This document shows, in pieces, positions 1-11,844 of a DNA stretch of 64,000 nucleotides (the stretch's first letter is position 1; every line of letters starts with the position of its first letter). The notes beneath the pieces are model-generated. The model saw only the letters and a list, made by a program, of their open reading frames with translations, had not been told where the DNA came from and searched no databases. Location: assembly GCF_018143015.1 (NCBI RefSeq), contig NC_054746.1, positions 23,016,464 through 23,080,463 of the forward strand, given 5' to 3'. Position numbers and translations under genes: made by a program. Source of the DNA: Lytechinus variegatus. Lineage: Eukaryota; Echinodermata; Echinoidea; Temnopleuroida; Toxopneustidae.

Positions 1-202
1 GGGTTTGAAAAAGGCAAGTAATAATTCTTTTCCCTGAAAATGCACAGAATAATAATCCTCATCAAGATGTTCAAACTTTAGCGAATGCTATTCGAAATTA
101 ATGAGACACACATTTGGCTTGCAACAAACCATGTGTTCATAAGGTTCTGTATATAAGTTTACAAAAAAAATTATGAAACAGTCCCCTGGAGGCAGTACTT
201 AC

Positions 203-3200
203 AAATCCTTGTTCTGAGGTGTAGATGACAATTTCAAATAATGGAGGACCAGCTTGCTGTAGGAAGTATTCTACTCCAGGTCTCTTCTTAAATCTCCAAC
301 CATTTGCATACTGAATTAAGAAAAAAATAAAAATAAAAGACGTTTCCTTTTTTTAAATATATACAGTGGGTCCCAAAATGAACGAAATCGAGATTTAGCG
401 ATGATTTATCATAACTTAATCATAAATACAGTAGACAAAATCATTGTAAAGCTTAGAGTCCCCTCATCTGGTATATCATAGAAGATTTCTCATTCATGCA
501 TGAGTAAAAATAATTTGAAGAAAGGTTACCAAAAAGTAACTTGGCAGGTGGTATCTGGGTTTCAAAAAGAAAATCACATTTTTAAAATGTTCAATATCTG
601 CTCCTTAGTTTGATACCTCAATTACAGAAAATGGATGAGAAATAACAAAGTCCTGTTTTTTTTTAAATAAGGCTTGAAATTAAATGATTTCATTAAATGA
701 AGGTTTTACAGGCTAGCTTTCAGATTTACTCAACATTACGTTTTGTTGATGATCAGCCATGCATAATGTTTTTTGTTCACCATGTGATAGCTTTGGTGGG
801 AAACTGGTGAAAACATGTTTGTTTAATGAGGCAAACTTCTATACTTTCTGTGAATTTCTTTAATGAATTCAACATTGTGAATAACATGATTACAAAATTT
901 AAGTATAAGTTCAGAAATACTAGTCATTATAGTGATAACAAGTTATGAGATCATGTACAGGTACCAAGTAGATTTGTATTTTGAGATCATAGCCTAAAGT
1001 GATTTTCTACAAAATAGATTAATAGGAGTATGTAAAACTGACCGTCCATTCTGGATGAACTAGGACGTCTTTCATCTCTAGAACGAGAGTGTATGGTGGC
1101 TGATAATATGGTTCTACAAGAGGATCTGGAAGGAGTTTCTCAGCTGATGGTTCTGCAATCATCTGGACAAAGTGAGAAATGAAAAAAGGGGGGGGGGGCA
1201 TTATTCAATGTTTCCTAATTGCTTACCAAATATGAAATAGTAAATGACATATAGCATTTCATGTAGAATTTATCAAAACGAAAATCTACACTTCCTTTTT
1301 TTCCGAATGAGTGCATGAAATATAATTTCAATAAACCATAGCAAATTTCAAAATAACAATCTTCCAAGAAGAAGGCTAAGACAATATAGCCAAAATATTT
1401 TTCATAACTTACCGTATAAAATTAAACCATTTAATTATGTACAGAAGTTGTGAATGACAAAAAAATAAAAGTCATTTGTATAATTTATTTGAAGTGCTGA
1501 TTGAAAAAAGGCATTATCGTAATCTGCCAAAATTCATAGACACAATGGACAATTCTTCTATAATAATTCCTAGTACACAATTTCAAACAATACTTACTGT
1601 TCTGTAGGTGTTCATTTCTTTATATGCCCTCTTCAAATAGGCCAAGACGATGAAATCATTCTCAAACTCATCAACTATCTGGTTACAACAAATCAAATGA
1701 AAATGAAGTAAAAGAAATGCTATCCAGGAATTGGCAATGTAAACAACTCTGGTGATGATGTGAAATAAAACTGCATCAGTTTAATTCCTGCTCAAAATGA
1801 TAAAAAAAATCCTGAGATTCTCAGGGTGTTTGTCCTTCCTTTTTAGCATTTATAGGCAATTATACATGTAATATACATTTTATTCACATCATATTTACAA
1901 CATACAGTTCATGTTTTTTCCTTTATTCTATTTTAATAGCTTGTATGATAGTAAGATGTTGATATTTCAATGTCAAAATCACATTTGTACAAAACTGTAA
2001 GTGGTCAAGATTTGTTAGGAAATATAACTTTTATAACAGAGAGATACCTTGTAGCTCACTGGCATTTCTTTTAGAAGAAAAAGGAAAGAATAAGTATATA
2101 CAAATCGATTCATATGAATGAAGGAAAAAAAAGATATTTGGAACCTTACCACTTTTCCATGGTCATCTAGCTGAGGTTGGCCTGCCAAACAAGAAATAAG
2201 AGGAATTGTTGAAGTAGATAATCAATATTAACAAGTATCTTTTACTGTACCGTGATTATTATTGGGTGGTTCTACATGTATAGAAATTTATTCTACCATG
2301 TACACGCCCTGAAATAATCTGTTTTTATTCTCATTCATATCAAATGGGTAAAAATGAATATCCAAACCCAGTCCAGCAGCATCTTTCCTTTTCATCTGAT
2401 GAGGCAATAATCCCTTCAGTGAATTAAGCAACAAACTAAAAAAAAAGGAAATATATAATGCCTCATCTACCAAACAGTCACATAAAATGTTGCAAGGTTT
2501 GACTTTAAAAATAAAGAGTTAACCTGCTTGACTATGAAATTTCTGTTACATTTAGAAAATAAATACCCATGGACCTTCTGTACAAAACTGATACAAAAGA
2601 ATTATACCAATAAAGATGAAGGCATTATTGGTACTATGGTCATCATAGAATTGTCAATCAAGAGCCATCACTACTGTAGTAGTACAGTTGATAAAGGTGG
2701 AATCATTTAAGAGACCATTCACATCATTCATTCAATATTTTCAATACAATTTAGAACATGACTGCACAGGCAACATTTAGAGACCACTTTTTTTTTGGGG
2801 GGGGGGGTTAATATTTGCTTCAAAGTGATTACCCTTGCAGCAAACAGCAATATGACAAGAAGTGAACCCGTCACCCACACATAAAATAAATGAGCAACTG
2901 AGAAGTTCAGAGTCTTCTGACCTCAGTGAAACAAAATTGCCTTGTTTAGTGGTTGTTGTTCATTTGCAAAGGAAGTCTCCAATGAATATGTAAGATTGTC
3001 ATCATTGTCTCCAATATTGACTTTGGCCGATGTCTAGGTGGTATACCCAGATGTTGTGTGTCCAGATCATCAATTTTAGAATGTCATTTGGAAAAATTTA
3101 CAAGCAAAGTTTCATAAATTTTCAGTACAAAATGTTAGGAAATATTATAAAGAACAAAATAGATGATTACAAATATTGAATTCATATTTTTAGTATAATC

Positions 3201-4327
3201 CAAAGACAAAAAAGAAGGCTTCAAAAATAAAAAATGTCCGGACACCCGACCCCCATCTTACTGAACTTCTTAATTTTTTTTAATTGAATAACATCATCAC
3301 CATCAATATCTAATCGATCAGAAATAAGTTATAATATGGTCACCCATATTAGATATCATCTACCTTACTTTACTCAAAGGGAAGTTCACCCTCAAAAAAA
3401 AAATTGTTGTAAAAACAAAATTTAAAATGACAACTCATTGATGATATGTAGGAAAGCTGCTTGCATGCCAAATGACGTCACAAATAAAATAATTAAAAAT
3501 TCAAATAGATCCAAGTTGTTTATTCTTTGTTTTTCCTCAAACCTTCACCAATATTATCCTGATTTGTTTTTCATCAAAATTCGCTATTTTTTAGCATATT
3601 TTTCGGAAGAGGTAAGCTGATTGTATTCAATGTAAATTTATCTAGTTTAATCATTTCTTCCTTTTTTTTCCTCCATCAAAAAAGCCGACTTTAGGAGTAA
3701 TAGAGGGTGCAAAATCACACCCTTTTCTCCATTGGCGCTGTAGTTAAGGCATTGGTGGAGCTCCACCATTACTAGCCCAATGGCCGTCATCCATCTGTGT
3801 AGGACAAAAAAATCAGAAAATGTTGAAAAACTCCTCCGAAATAGCACATTTATAACTGGTTAACTTAATTAGGAGTAAGACTGGTTAACTTAATTCGGAG
3901 TAAGAAAAGTAAAGATTAACAAGAACAAGGGGAGTGCCGGAATACCTAATTCATAAACAGTCAATAATGATGCTCCAACAAGCATTCCCCCCGTGATGCG
4001 CATTGCCCACTTCTGGATGCGTGCCGTTCTCTTTTTTCGCTCCTCCTTCTTTTTCCGGTCATCCTCTGTTTCTCGTTTCGCCTTCTCCTCGGCCTCACGG
4101 AGCATTGCCACCAATGGCATCGCACTTTCCGTCGGCTGATTAGACTGTTTTTCCTCATTTCTGAGCAATGTAGTCACTGATAATGGGCGAACTAATAGCC
4201 TGGCATGATTATTTGAAGACGGTAATGTTCTACGGTGAGTGCTATGATCCACAGTCCTTGTTCTTGCTGCATTCGAACCCAAAAATCGTAACCATTGCCT
4301 CACACACGTTCCACTGAGCGCTGCCAT
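203..4327 (-). CDS. TIMM50: TIMM50, inner-membrane import translocase subunit TIM50 (5' five coding exons; 3' part off the left edge)
   Basis: Receptor-like subunit of the TIM23 presequence translocase in the mitochondrial inner membrane. Coding exons read on the minus strand: 3946-4327, 2150-2181, 1598-1678, 1043-1162 and 203-310. All have GT-AG borders and the phases agree (exon 1 ends in phase 1, the rest join in frame). Exon 1 starts at the first Met and gives a basic, serine-rich presequence ([17 protein letters not shown]), a charged Glu/Lys/Arg stretch and one membrane segment ([20 protein letters not shown]). The following exons match the family closely: [40 protein letters not shown], then [16 protein letters not shown] and [12 protein letters not shown]. 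The last two belong to the FCP1/NIF-like phosphatase fold. The DxDx catalytic pair is replaced (VLEMKDVL), as in animal TIM50, so it is not expected to be a phosphatase. The remaining exons lie beyond base 1. Confidence 0.95.
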
Positions 4328-4440
4328 TTTGTCAACTTCATATTACGGTAACTCTAGAGGGCGACAAAGCGATCTTGTGTAACCGAAATTGTGTGCAATG
4401 CCGATGCTGTCAGCTGAACCTGAGATAAACTTCTGAAAAG
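4328..4440. promoter_or_regulatory. Probable shared (bidirectional) promoter of TIMM50 and the MKKS unit
   Basis: The TIMM50 start codon (minus, ending at 4327) and the plus-strand MKKS unit face away from each other. The roughly 110 bases upstream of TIMM50 are richer in CG dinucleotides than the surrounding DNA and have no TATA box. A donor-like site (AAAAGGCAAGTACG near 4438-4446, either a GC-type donor or a shifted GT donor) could end a non-coding first exon of the MKKS leader. The layout is visible; the promoter function and the transcription starts are inferred. Confidence 0.4.
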
Positions 4441-5338
4441 GCAAGTACGAGATCTAGATCTAAGTTATTTATGTTTCTACCAATGGAATAGGAACACTAT
4501 ATGGATATCTTTAATATTGCACAATCATGTAGTGATTTCAATCTAGGCCTACGGTAAATAGTATTGGTCTTTGGTCCCATTGGATCTTCCAAGAAGTTCC
4601 CATATCAAGTTCACATTTTGTTCGGTCCCACATACTGATATTCATGTGACCAGTAAGTAAGGAGAGAGAAGCAGGGGGGGAGCTACCTCAAAATGGACGG
4701 ATGATGTAACATTGATTTATTTGATATTCCTAATCCTGTCAACAATATGGCTTTTACTCCCAGCTGCCGTATTTGCAAGACCAAGTGCAAGTCCGTGATT
4801 TTTTGTCAGTTTTCGACATGCATGGTCGGTCATGTGAATTCATTATCACCATTCCATCTTTGTTATCGATTTACAACTGAAAATAAAATGTATCGTGCTG
4901 GATTCAAACCGTGCCAATTATGCAATACAATAATGCAGCATAAAGCTTGTACCTGAAACAATCTACTAGTTTAACCACTCAAACATGAGCAATTGACAGC
5001 AGAAACTGTTCTAAAATATTTATTATAAAAATTTTCACCATATCACTCTATTGATATCGTAGGTAGACTTCTTGCCAATTGAGGATTGCTGGGTATAGTG
5101 TGCTTATTCAGCCCTTAATTTGATTCTGTAGAGTACTTTTTTCATGACTTGGTGGATGGAAATTTTATTCGGCTTATTTTGGTGGAGGACCTTGAAGGCT
5201 TGGTGCGAGGTTAGATAGCTAAAATAACCTCGCACACCTGACCATGTTTGGGTTGTCAGACCTGACAACTTTCCTTGATTTTGCTGAGAAGCACTGTTAC
5301 TATGGTAACTGTTGGAAGAAATAGGACTTAGTAAATAC

Positions 5339-5440
5339 AGAGGCTAAGTTAGTAGGAGGTAATAATAATTTGTGAACAAATTTTCGGCATTATTCCTATG
5401 TGTTTAAGATCAAATTCTCGATCTGTAATGAAATTTGGAT
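5339..5440. repeat. Single arm of a dispersed palindromic repeat also present near 56.5 kb
   Basis: The stretch with AGTAGGAGGTAATAATAATT, a near copy of ACAAATTTTCGGCATTA, TCCTATGTGTTTAAGATC and CTCGATCTGTAATGAAA recurs, in both orientations, at about 56.49-56.69 kb. Here only one arm is seen, inside the leader intron of MKKS. The rest of the intron (4447-5709) shows nothing else that I can support. Confidence 0.6.
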
Positions 5441-5756
5441 AAAATGTCCGACAAGTCCTTTCATGAAACGCTCTCCAGAAGTCAGATCCACCTGATATGA
5501 TTGCTGCTTTGAGTACGAGGACTCACTCTCATTTTATCAGGACATGATTTATCTTAGACTTGGTTAATGAATGATGAATTGAAGATATATATTTTTTTCT
5601 ATTTCTGATAACTTGAACTTGATGTACTCCATGTTTGAATAAGATTAAGATCTGAGGTTCCATCTAAAGTTATTGACTAATCTTGATTTATTTTACCCTT
5701 TCATTTTAGTCTGTTGCATTTGAGTTCTGAAAGAGGAAGGAAACGTTTCCTGCATC

Positions 5757-5969
5757 ATGAATCCACCAAAGAAGAACTTTTTTGTTCGTAACAGAGTACT
5801 CTTTGTAGGATTAATAAGTATTACACTCATTCATGTTGGATGGTTCCACATTGCCAATGATCCTGTCTTCAATAAAGAAGCTGGACATTCAAAGAAGAAA
5901 GTTTCAGATCGTCTTCCATCTTATATCAAATCAAAGGCTTTGAAGTCACCAGCTGAGAAGTCCAATTAG
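5757..5969 (+). CDS. Leader ORF 1 of the MKKS transcript (70 aa, single hydrophobic segment)
   Basis: A 70-codon ORF in an exon bounded by TTCATTTTAG (exon from 5710) and a TT|GTAAGTAT donor (exon to 5971). No ATG precedes it in this exon, and the start has A at -3. The product has a basic N-terminus (NPPKKNFFVRNR), one hydrophobic segment at about residues 14-30 (VLFVGLISITLIHVGWF) and a long Lys/Ser-rich tail. That shape fits a small mitochondrial membrane protein. In vertebrates the MKKS mRNA leader is known to encode short mitochondrial peptides (uMKKS1, uMKKS2). Position, size and number match here, but homology at the residue level was not tested. It could also be an independent short gene. 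Confidence 0.68.
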   Translation: MNPPKKNFFVRNRVLFVGLISITLIHVGWFHIANDPVFNKEAGHSKKKVSDRLPSYIKSKALKSPAEKSN

Positions 5970-6925
5970 TTGTAAGTATAGTTTTGTAGTAAGAAACTGT
6001 TAAATTAATTTGATGTTAATGTAAAGCATTGATATGTATAAGAAAAAATGCTTGCAGAGCCCATGTGTTCAGTAATATATTTTTATGTTTGACAGCAAAG
6101 GGGAGAGTCCTCCAATGAGCTTAATCACACAGTAGGCATCCTGTCAAATGCATACATACTTTATAGAGTGTCTTTATAATATCCTTTTTAAAAACAGTTG
6201 AAAATGTATTGTGACTTTTGATTTAAACTTAATGGCAGGAATGCTCAGAAGCTAACTTTGATCCCAGTACCTTTGTCAATTTTGTTGGTGTGAATGTTGA
6301 AAAGAGAAGCAGAAATTATTCCTTCTAGTAGGGATATATTATAAGACTACACAATCAAGATTTTGCATGGGTAAGGACCCAGCAATAATAAAGTACTATC
6401 TTTTTTATCTAGATGCTGCAGGAAACATTGTCCATCCTTGTAGTGAGATGTTGAGCTATAAGAGTAATATAGTAAGACATCACTTGAATACATAAGAGTT
6501 TATTGGTGTATATTATCTTTTTCTGGGGTTCTGGATGATAACGAACTAACTGCCTATGTCATTTTGTTTCTAGAAACTGATATAATGAATAATGAAATGA
6601 TAGAAAATTACTAAGGTTTCTGGGTCTATTCAGGAGAAAGATGTGACTAGTAATGGAGTTGTCCAAGTGAACAAGGTTGGAATGGATTATATAGTTTAGG
6701 ATTTGAGTAGATCTATGCTCTTCAAAGTGACTGTGGACTTTGGCTCTAAATGTCTATTTTTGGTCTTCCTTTTAAAAGACATTTCAAAGACTGACTGATG
6801 TACATGAATTCTTCTTGTCTTCTTTTTTTGCAGATCACTGGAGTACCAATACCTGTGCAATCAGTGGAGAATTTAGGACATACCATAGACTTTTGAAATT
6901 TAATATCTCTGAAGGACATATTACC

Positions 6926-7096
6926 ATGGGTCTCAAAAAGATTATAATGGAACACAAGTTCATGAGTGTTGGAATTGCTTTGGTCACGACCCACCTTTTG
7001 ATCTACAATGTTCAGAAGATTGCAAAAACTTCAGCTAGGATTGAGGATAGGAAAGAGCAAGATACTGTACTGGTTATTGGGAAAGATGAGAAGTAA
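6926..7096 (+). CDS. Leader ORF 2 of the MKKS transcript (56 aa, single hydrophobic segment)
   Basis: The exon 6834-7126 begins after TTTTTTTGCAG and ends at AAG|GTAAAG. The first ATG in it is at 6926, in a strong context (ACCATGG). The ORF could be opened further upstream, but only by using an ATG in the preceding intron, so this start is preferred. The product is MGLKKIIMEHKF, then a hydrophobic segment (MSVGIALVTTHLLIYNV) and a charged tail. After splicing it starts 94 nt after the stop of leader ORF 1 and stops 30 nt before the MKKS start codon, with no ATG in between. This is the expected place of vertebrate uMKKS2; a mitochondrial location is inferred. Confidence 0.68.
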   Translation: MGLKKIIMEHKFMSVGIALVTTHLLIYNVQKIAKTSARIEDRKEQDTVLVIGKDEK

Positions 7097-7544
7097 ATCA
7101 TCTAGCTAAGCAGACCATTGATCAAGGTAAAGTATTATTGTAATTTTCCTGTTTTATGGAAAAAAAGGGATGTTTTTTTTTTCAATGTTTCGAGACATGA
7201 AATAGGCAGACTAACTATCAAAATGTAGGAGTTGGAAAAAATGAATTACTTGATATAGTTGATTTATTTTTGATTTACTTTGAATAATGATTGTGGAAGT
7301 ACAACCTATTAGAAAGCATTTGTTCTTAAAATCATTGTAGTTACAAGATTATGATTAACATGTGATTTTTTTTTATAGTTTAATAAATCATGCACATGAC
7401 AAGTGCTAAAATTCAGTTCTACTGTGCATTCTATTTACGTTAGAACTGTATCGGGTTTTTTTTGGGGGGGATCAATAAACAGTGTTATCATTCTAATTCT
7501 GGTTTCAGGTGATTTTATTCTTTTGGAAAAAAAAAATATTTTAA

Positions 7545-7818
7545 TGTATAATAATGATAATTATAATATATAGCACTTTTGGCATGTGGATACAAATCTC
7601 TATTATTATTGCCCCGGCTTTAGCTGCACTGCCTATATCGGCGCTCAAGCATTCAAGCAATTTCTTTCTACAGGATACCCATTCACCTCACCTTGGTTGA
7701 GTGCAGCACAATGTGGGTAAATTTCTTGCAGAAGAAAAACATGCCATGGCTGGGAATTAAACCCATGCCGCTCAGATTGAAAGAAGAGAATCATAATCAA
7801 ATGACCACAACGCCCCAC
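7545..7818 (-). repeat. tRNA-derived SINE, antisense in the MKKS leader intron
   Basis: Read on the minus strand, it opens with a tRNA-like head: an A-box-like GTGGTCATTTGATT and a B-box-like GGGTTTAATTCCC. A body follows (CTGCAAGAAATTTACCCACA, then TGCACTCAACC), and it ends in an ATT/ATA-rich microsatellite tail near 7545-7620. The cloverleaf does not close as a working tRNA. Bodies of this kind are typical of marine invertebrate SINEs. The ends are approximate. Confidence 0.7.
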
Positions 7819-7945
7819 ATTAGATTTATTTTCATTCAGAGGATGACAGTTTGATGCCAACTAGTTTTATGAGTACAGGTCCTCTATCCAATGATTAAAG
7901 TTACTGGTAACTTTAATTTAGAAATGTTTTCTGTTCTGATTCCAG

Positions 7946-10900
7946 ATGTCTGCTGTGTCCCCAGGAACAAGTATGGCCTATCAAACTCCAAAGGAACAAT
8001 CTCGCATCAGCTCTTATGACCAGCAACATCCATCCAACATCCGTGCTCTCCAAGCCTTCAAATCCATCATCAAATCATGCTACGGACCGCAAGGGCACTT
8101 GAAAATGATTCAGAACCAGTGTGGAGGCCATGTTACCCTGACTTCCTCCAGCCAGAGACTACTGTCAACCCTTTCCTTATCCAAACCACTGCTGAAGATG
8201 ATATCTACAGCAGTGGAGGGACATCTCAAGGTGTATTCAGATGGAGGTCTTCATGCTGCTCTTCTGGCATGCTCACTCATCCAAGGTTGCTGGGAGACAG
8301 GACTACATCCTATGATGTGTGTAGCTGTCAATGAAGTAATGCAGGACATATGCAAGAAAACTATGTTGTCCAGTGAAAGCTGTAGGATACCTATCAATGT
8401 GGCGTCCATGGAGACACTCTTGTCTCTTGTTCACCCAGTGATTGCTTCAAAGCCAGGGTGTGGCCTGGTCAAGCGGGACCTTTGCTTGGTAGCAAGATTA
8501 ATCGTACAATCCTTTATATCCTCCATTCCCAGTGTAGACCACGGTCAGCCACTGACCATTCCTGAGGTCCAACTCATCGGAGTAGAGGGAGAGATGCCTT
8601 CAGAATCACATATTGTAGAAGGTATATTGATAGAAGCTCCAGATATTCCTGCTTTCTTTACTAAGGATTTACAAGTGCCTAAGGTAGAGATTGGACCTGA
8701 TGCTGGGTGTGTTAGAGTGGTGCTGTTCAACATATCTCTGTCAGGGGATAGTGAAGAATACACCGATGTTCGGTAAGACATGTTTTTTACTGGAATATTA
8801 CAGGCAAATGCATTGAGTTTTTGAAGAATGAAAATTGTTAGAGATTGATTTATAGCATTCATTACAAAAACATTAGGCTATGTATAATTCTCAGGTTTTA
8901 TGCAGCCAAGATCAAAAGCACAATGATTCTCTAGTACTCTAAAATTGTTTTCTTTATGTGATATTCAAAAGTGCAAGTTATTACACCTATGTTTCATGCC
9001 TGCATTGTCTTACCTATGTGTACACCTTTGGATCTGAAAAATTAACATAAGGACACAGCTTGTACAAGCAATATGTTTATAAATGTTTCTATTTGTCATT
9101 TCAGTTTTGAGCTGGCCCCAGGAGTGACAGCTGAAGCTAGTAATCTGAAAGCCATGAGGGATCTGGTTGATCAGCTTGTGGACATGAGAGTTGGATTAAT
9201 AGCATGTCAAAAGGTCATACATCCATCCATCAAAAGCTACCTCAGACAGAAGGGGATTTTAGCCATGGATCGTCTGTCCATTCGTCATATTGGAGCAGTA
9301 CAGCAGATCACTGGTAAATACTATTATTTACCTACAGCGATGCTGGGTTAATGATACTGATGAAATAGATTATTCAATCATTGAATTGGAAAATTAAGTT
9401 ATTGAGGATTCCTTGCATTAAATTTTGTCATAGTTTTAAACATACCAAATAAAATATAGAATTTTTTGACAGATTTCACATTTTAAACCTTTGTATTTGG
9501 AACTGCTAGGTCTCTGCACAAATTCTAGGGAAAATCAAAATTCACTTTCAGGTTCAGTTTTCTGAAGCAGAGAAAATAGGTTCAATATACTTTATTGATA
9601 TGAATATTAATTGTAAAGGCTCTTTGATATTGGTTGGCGAAGTGTCAGATCAAATGTAGCCCAGAGGAGCTTAACAGTTACCATGGATTGACTTACCAGT
9701 AAGTTTCACTTGTCTACTTTAAGCTAAAAATTGACCGTAGGCAATGACTTCATCATAAATCATTTCCCATTTTTAGGTGCAGAAGTTCTTGGTTCTTTCA
9801 ACTGTGCAGTCCCATCGTCAAGTTTAGGCAAGGTGTCGGATGTCAAACACCTTGTCATGTTTGGTAGGAGCTATCTCCATCTCCAGAACAATTCTTCATC
9901 ACTTTGTACACTGGTATTATGCAATCACACTGAGCAGAGTCTGGAGGAAATGAAGGTAATTGTTAATCCATGCTATATACACGGGCTTGTAACCACTTGT
10001 TCTTCTTGTAGATAGTTTAAATCTCAGATTGTCTAACACCATTGTTCGGTTCAGACATCACTTGGTTTACTTGGTTTAGTGCCCAGATGGTCTAATGCCC
10101 ACTTCCTCTACTTACCTTTTTTGCACATTTTAAAATTATTATTAATACATCATTTAGGTTTATGTACAGTGGTGCTCAAAAGTTAGCGAACCCCATAACA
10201 AAATGCACCCCTTCATCCTGAGTGCATGTCGAATGTTGACAACACTACAATGCTTGGCAAGCCCAGAGAAACAGATTTTATTGAATGTAATATTTTATCA
10301 CCCAACTTTACAATTAAATATCTAAAACATGGTAGAAATCAAACGCTCTAAATATGTTGATTTTCTGTTGGGGTTCACTAACTTTGAGCGCCACTTTATA
10401 AAGTGATGTCAAGTGGATCTAAATATTGTCTTTATACATCCTGTCCAGTGAATCCTTAATCACTGAGTTAAGCAGTTTTAAATGCTTAGTGTGAAAAAGA
10501 TAGGAATGCAATTACATTTTTCAGCACTCACTCAGTGTGGCTATATCTTGAATAGTTCAATTCCATTTACAGTATTGTAGAACTTTACCTTTCCTTACAC
10601 ATATTACTTATACAGTCAAGTATATTTCTTTTCTCCCCTTGTACAAGCAGCATGTATGTAATGTAGCTCATCATACCCTGGCCTTGACCTTGAGTGATCC
10701 CACTGCTGTACCTGGAGCTGGCTGTCTCCATGTTATCCTGGCTCATCATATTAGAGAACAGGTCAGAATCAAATCCCTCTCACACCCTTCACATGTGATT
10801 TCTCTTGATTATTAAGTAATTGTATTAGTATTAAGATGACAAATGCCTGCAAAAATTATACTTGATGATGTTGGATTATGTAAATTACTTTTATATATGA

Positions 10901-11669
10901 ATAGGTTTTATGTTCACTACTTTGTCTTATTCAGAATAAGAATGTTACCAGCTATAAGACATGCCAATAATAGCCTTTGGACCATTTTAGGGGCTATTTA
11001 CATTGCTTTTAACTAATTTTAAGTAGTTACTGACAATTTGATGATTATCTTTTTTATTGTTATGTTCTGTATTACATAATCAATGTACAGGTAATGCACA
11101 TGGATGAAAGCACATGGAGAGATGCAGGGTGCTCCAAAAGCCAGTTTCTGAAATTAGCTGATACCTTTGCATCCAGCTTAGAGGAAGTCGCCGTGGCAAC
11201 TTCGTGTACAAATACCAGCCATCTTGTTACGGACTCCACATCTCATCACAGCTGGTCCATCCCAAGGGAGGCCATGGAGGATCCTGATTGGCTGCAGAGA
11301 ATGGGTGGGTGTGGCTGTGGCATGAAGCTAGCCAATCAGATGAGGCAAAGCTCTTGGGGCATTGTGGGAAATCTCAAGTATGGAGAGTACAGGATGGAAG
11401 AGGAAGCTACAACAGATGCAAGCAGGACTACAATTGACACTGCTTATGGAGAGAAAACTGAAACTAGGAATGATGATGATCCCATTAGCACAGATCGGAC
11501 TGCAATGCATGATGGGATGTGTGGTCAGAAGCCTTCTATGGGTCTAGATAGAGACAAGACTTGCCTGATCTTGGACTCCTTTGCTGTGAGGTTCAATTCA
11601 TTTTGTGTGGCTGTGGACATTGTTAATGTGGTGTTGAGGATTGGACATACTGTAGAAGATATCAATTGA
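7946..11669 (+). CDS. MKKS: MKKS/BBS6, chaperonin-like protein (five coding exons, 634 aa)
   Basis: Group II chaperonin-like subunit that, with BBS10, BBS12 and CCT, helps assemble the BBSome at the ciliary base and centrosome. Exons: 7946-8772, 9105-9313, 9777-9955, 10651-10761 and 11091-11669. All are GT-AG, their phases agree, and the total is 1905 nt. The ATG directly follows the acceptor CCAG. Recognisable stretches are GPQGHLKMIQNQCGGHVTLT (equatorial), VYSDGGLHAALLACSL (in place of the chaperonin GDGTT ATPase loop), GVEGEMPSESHIVEGILIEA (apical), DRLSIRHIGAVQQITG, LCNHTEQSLEEMK, GAGCLHVILAHHIREQ, and a C-terminal LDSFAVRFNSFCVAVDIVN. The missing GDGTT fits a non-ATPase chaperonin. The last exon has an insertion of about 100 residues, rich in Asp, Glu, Thr and Met, which makes the protein longer than the 570-aa human form. 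Confidence 0.95.
10167..10396. mobile_element. Mariner/Tc1-like MITE with TA duplication
   Basis: About 230 bp in an MKKS intron. The left end is CAGTGGTGCTCAAAAGTTAG and the right end, read in reverse, is AAGTGGCGCTCAAAGTTAG. The inverted repeats run on to GCGAACCCC / GTGAACCCC. TA lies on both sides (10165-10166 and 10397-10398). It has no coding capacity. Confidence 0.8.
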
Positions 11670-11844
11670 TATCATTACCTTAAATGGACAATTTGCAATT
11701 GGTTCACCTATCATAATTTCTAAAGGTGAAGTTCATCATTATATATTTTGTGAAATCCAGAATTCAATACCACTGTTGACTCATGTTTTTATCAATGTTA
11801 TCATGATATAGCAATTTTGTTGTTCCTTTTCTCCTACAAATGAG

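Noticed and set aside
370-520. Mariner-like end (TACAGTGGGTCCCAAAATGA)
   Set aside because: It resembles a mariner terminus, but no matching inverted end was found nearby.
2041-2085. Extra TIMM50 exon between 2150 and 1678
   Set aside because: The flanking exons already join in frame as DHGKV|IVDEF, matching the family. The extra piece would add a stop or shift.
4747-4956. ORF of 69 codons in the MKKS leader intron
   Set aside because: It has some cysteines but no family match, no splice context and no conserved pattern; chance ORF.
7745-7818. tRNA gene
   Set aside because: A and B boxes are present, but the stems do not form a sound cloverleaf, and a SINE body and tail follow.
11328-11510. 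Minus-strand ORF within the MKKS last exon
   Set aside because: Shadow of the real coding strand.
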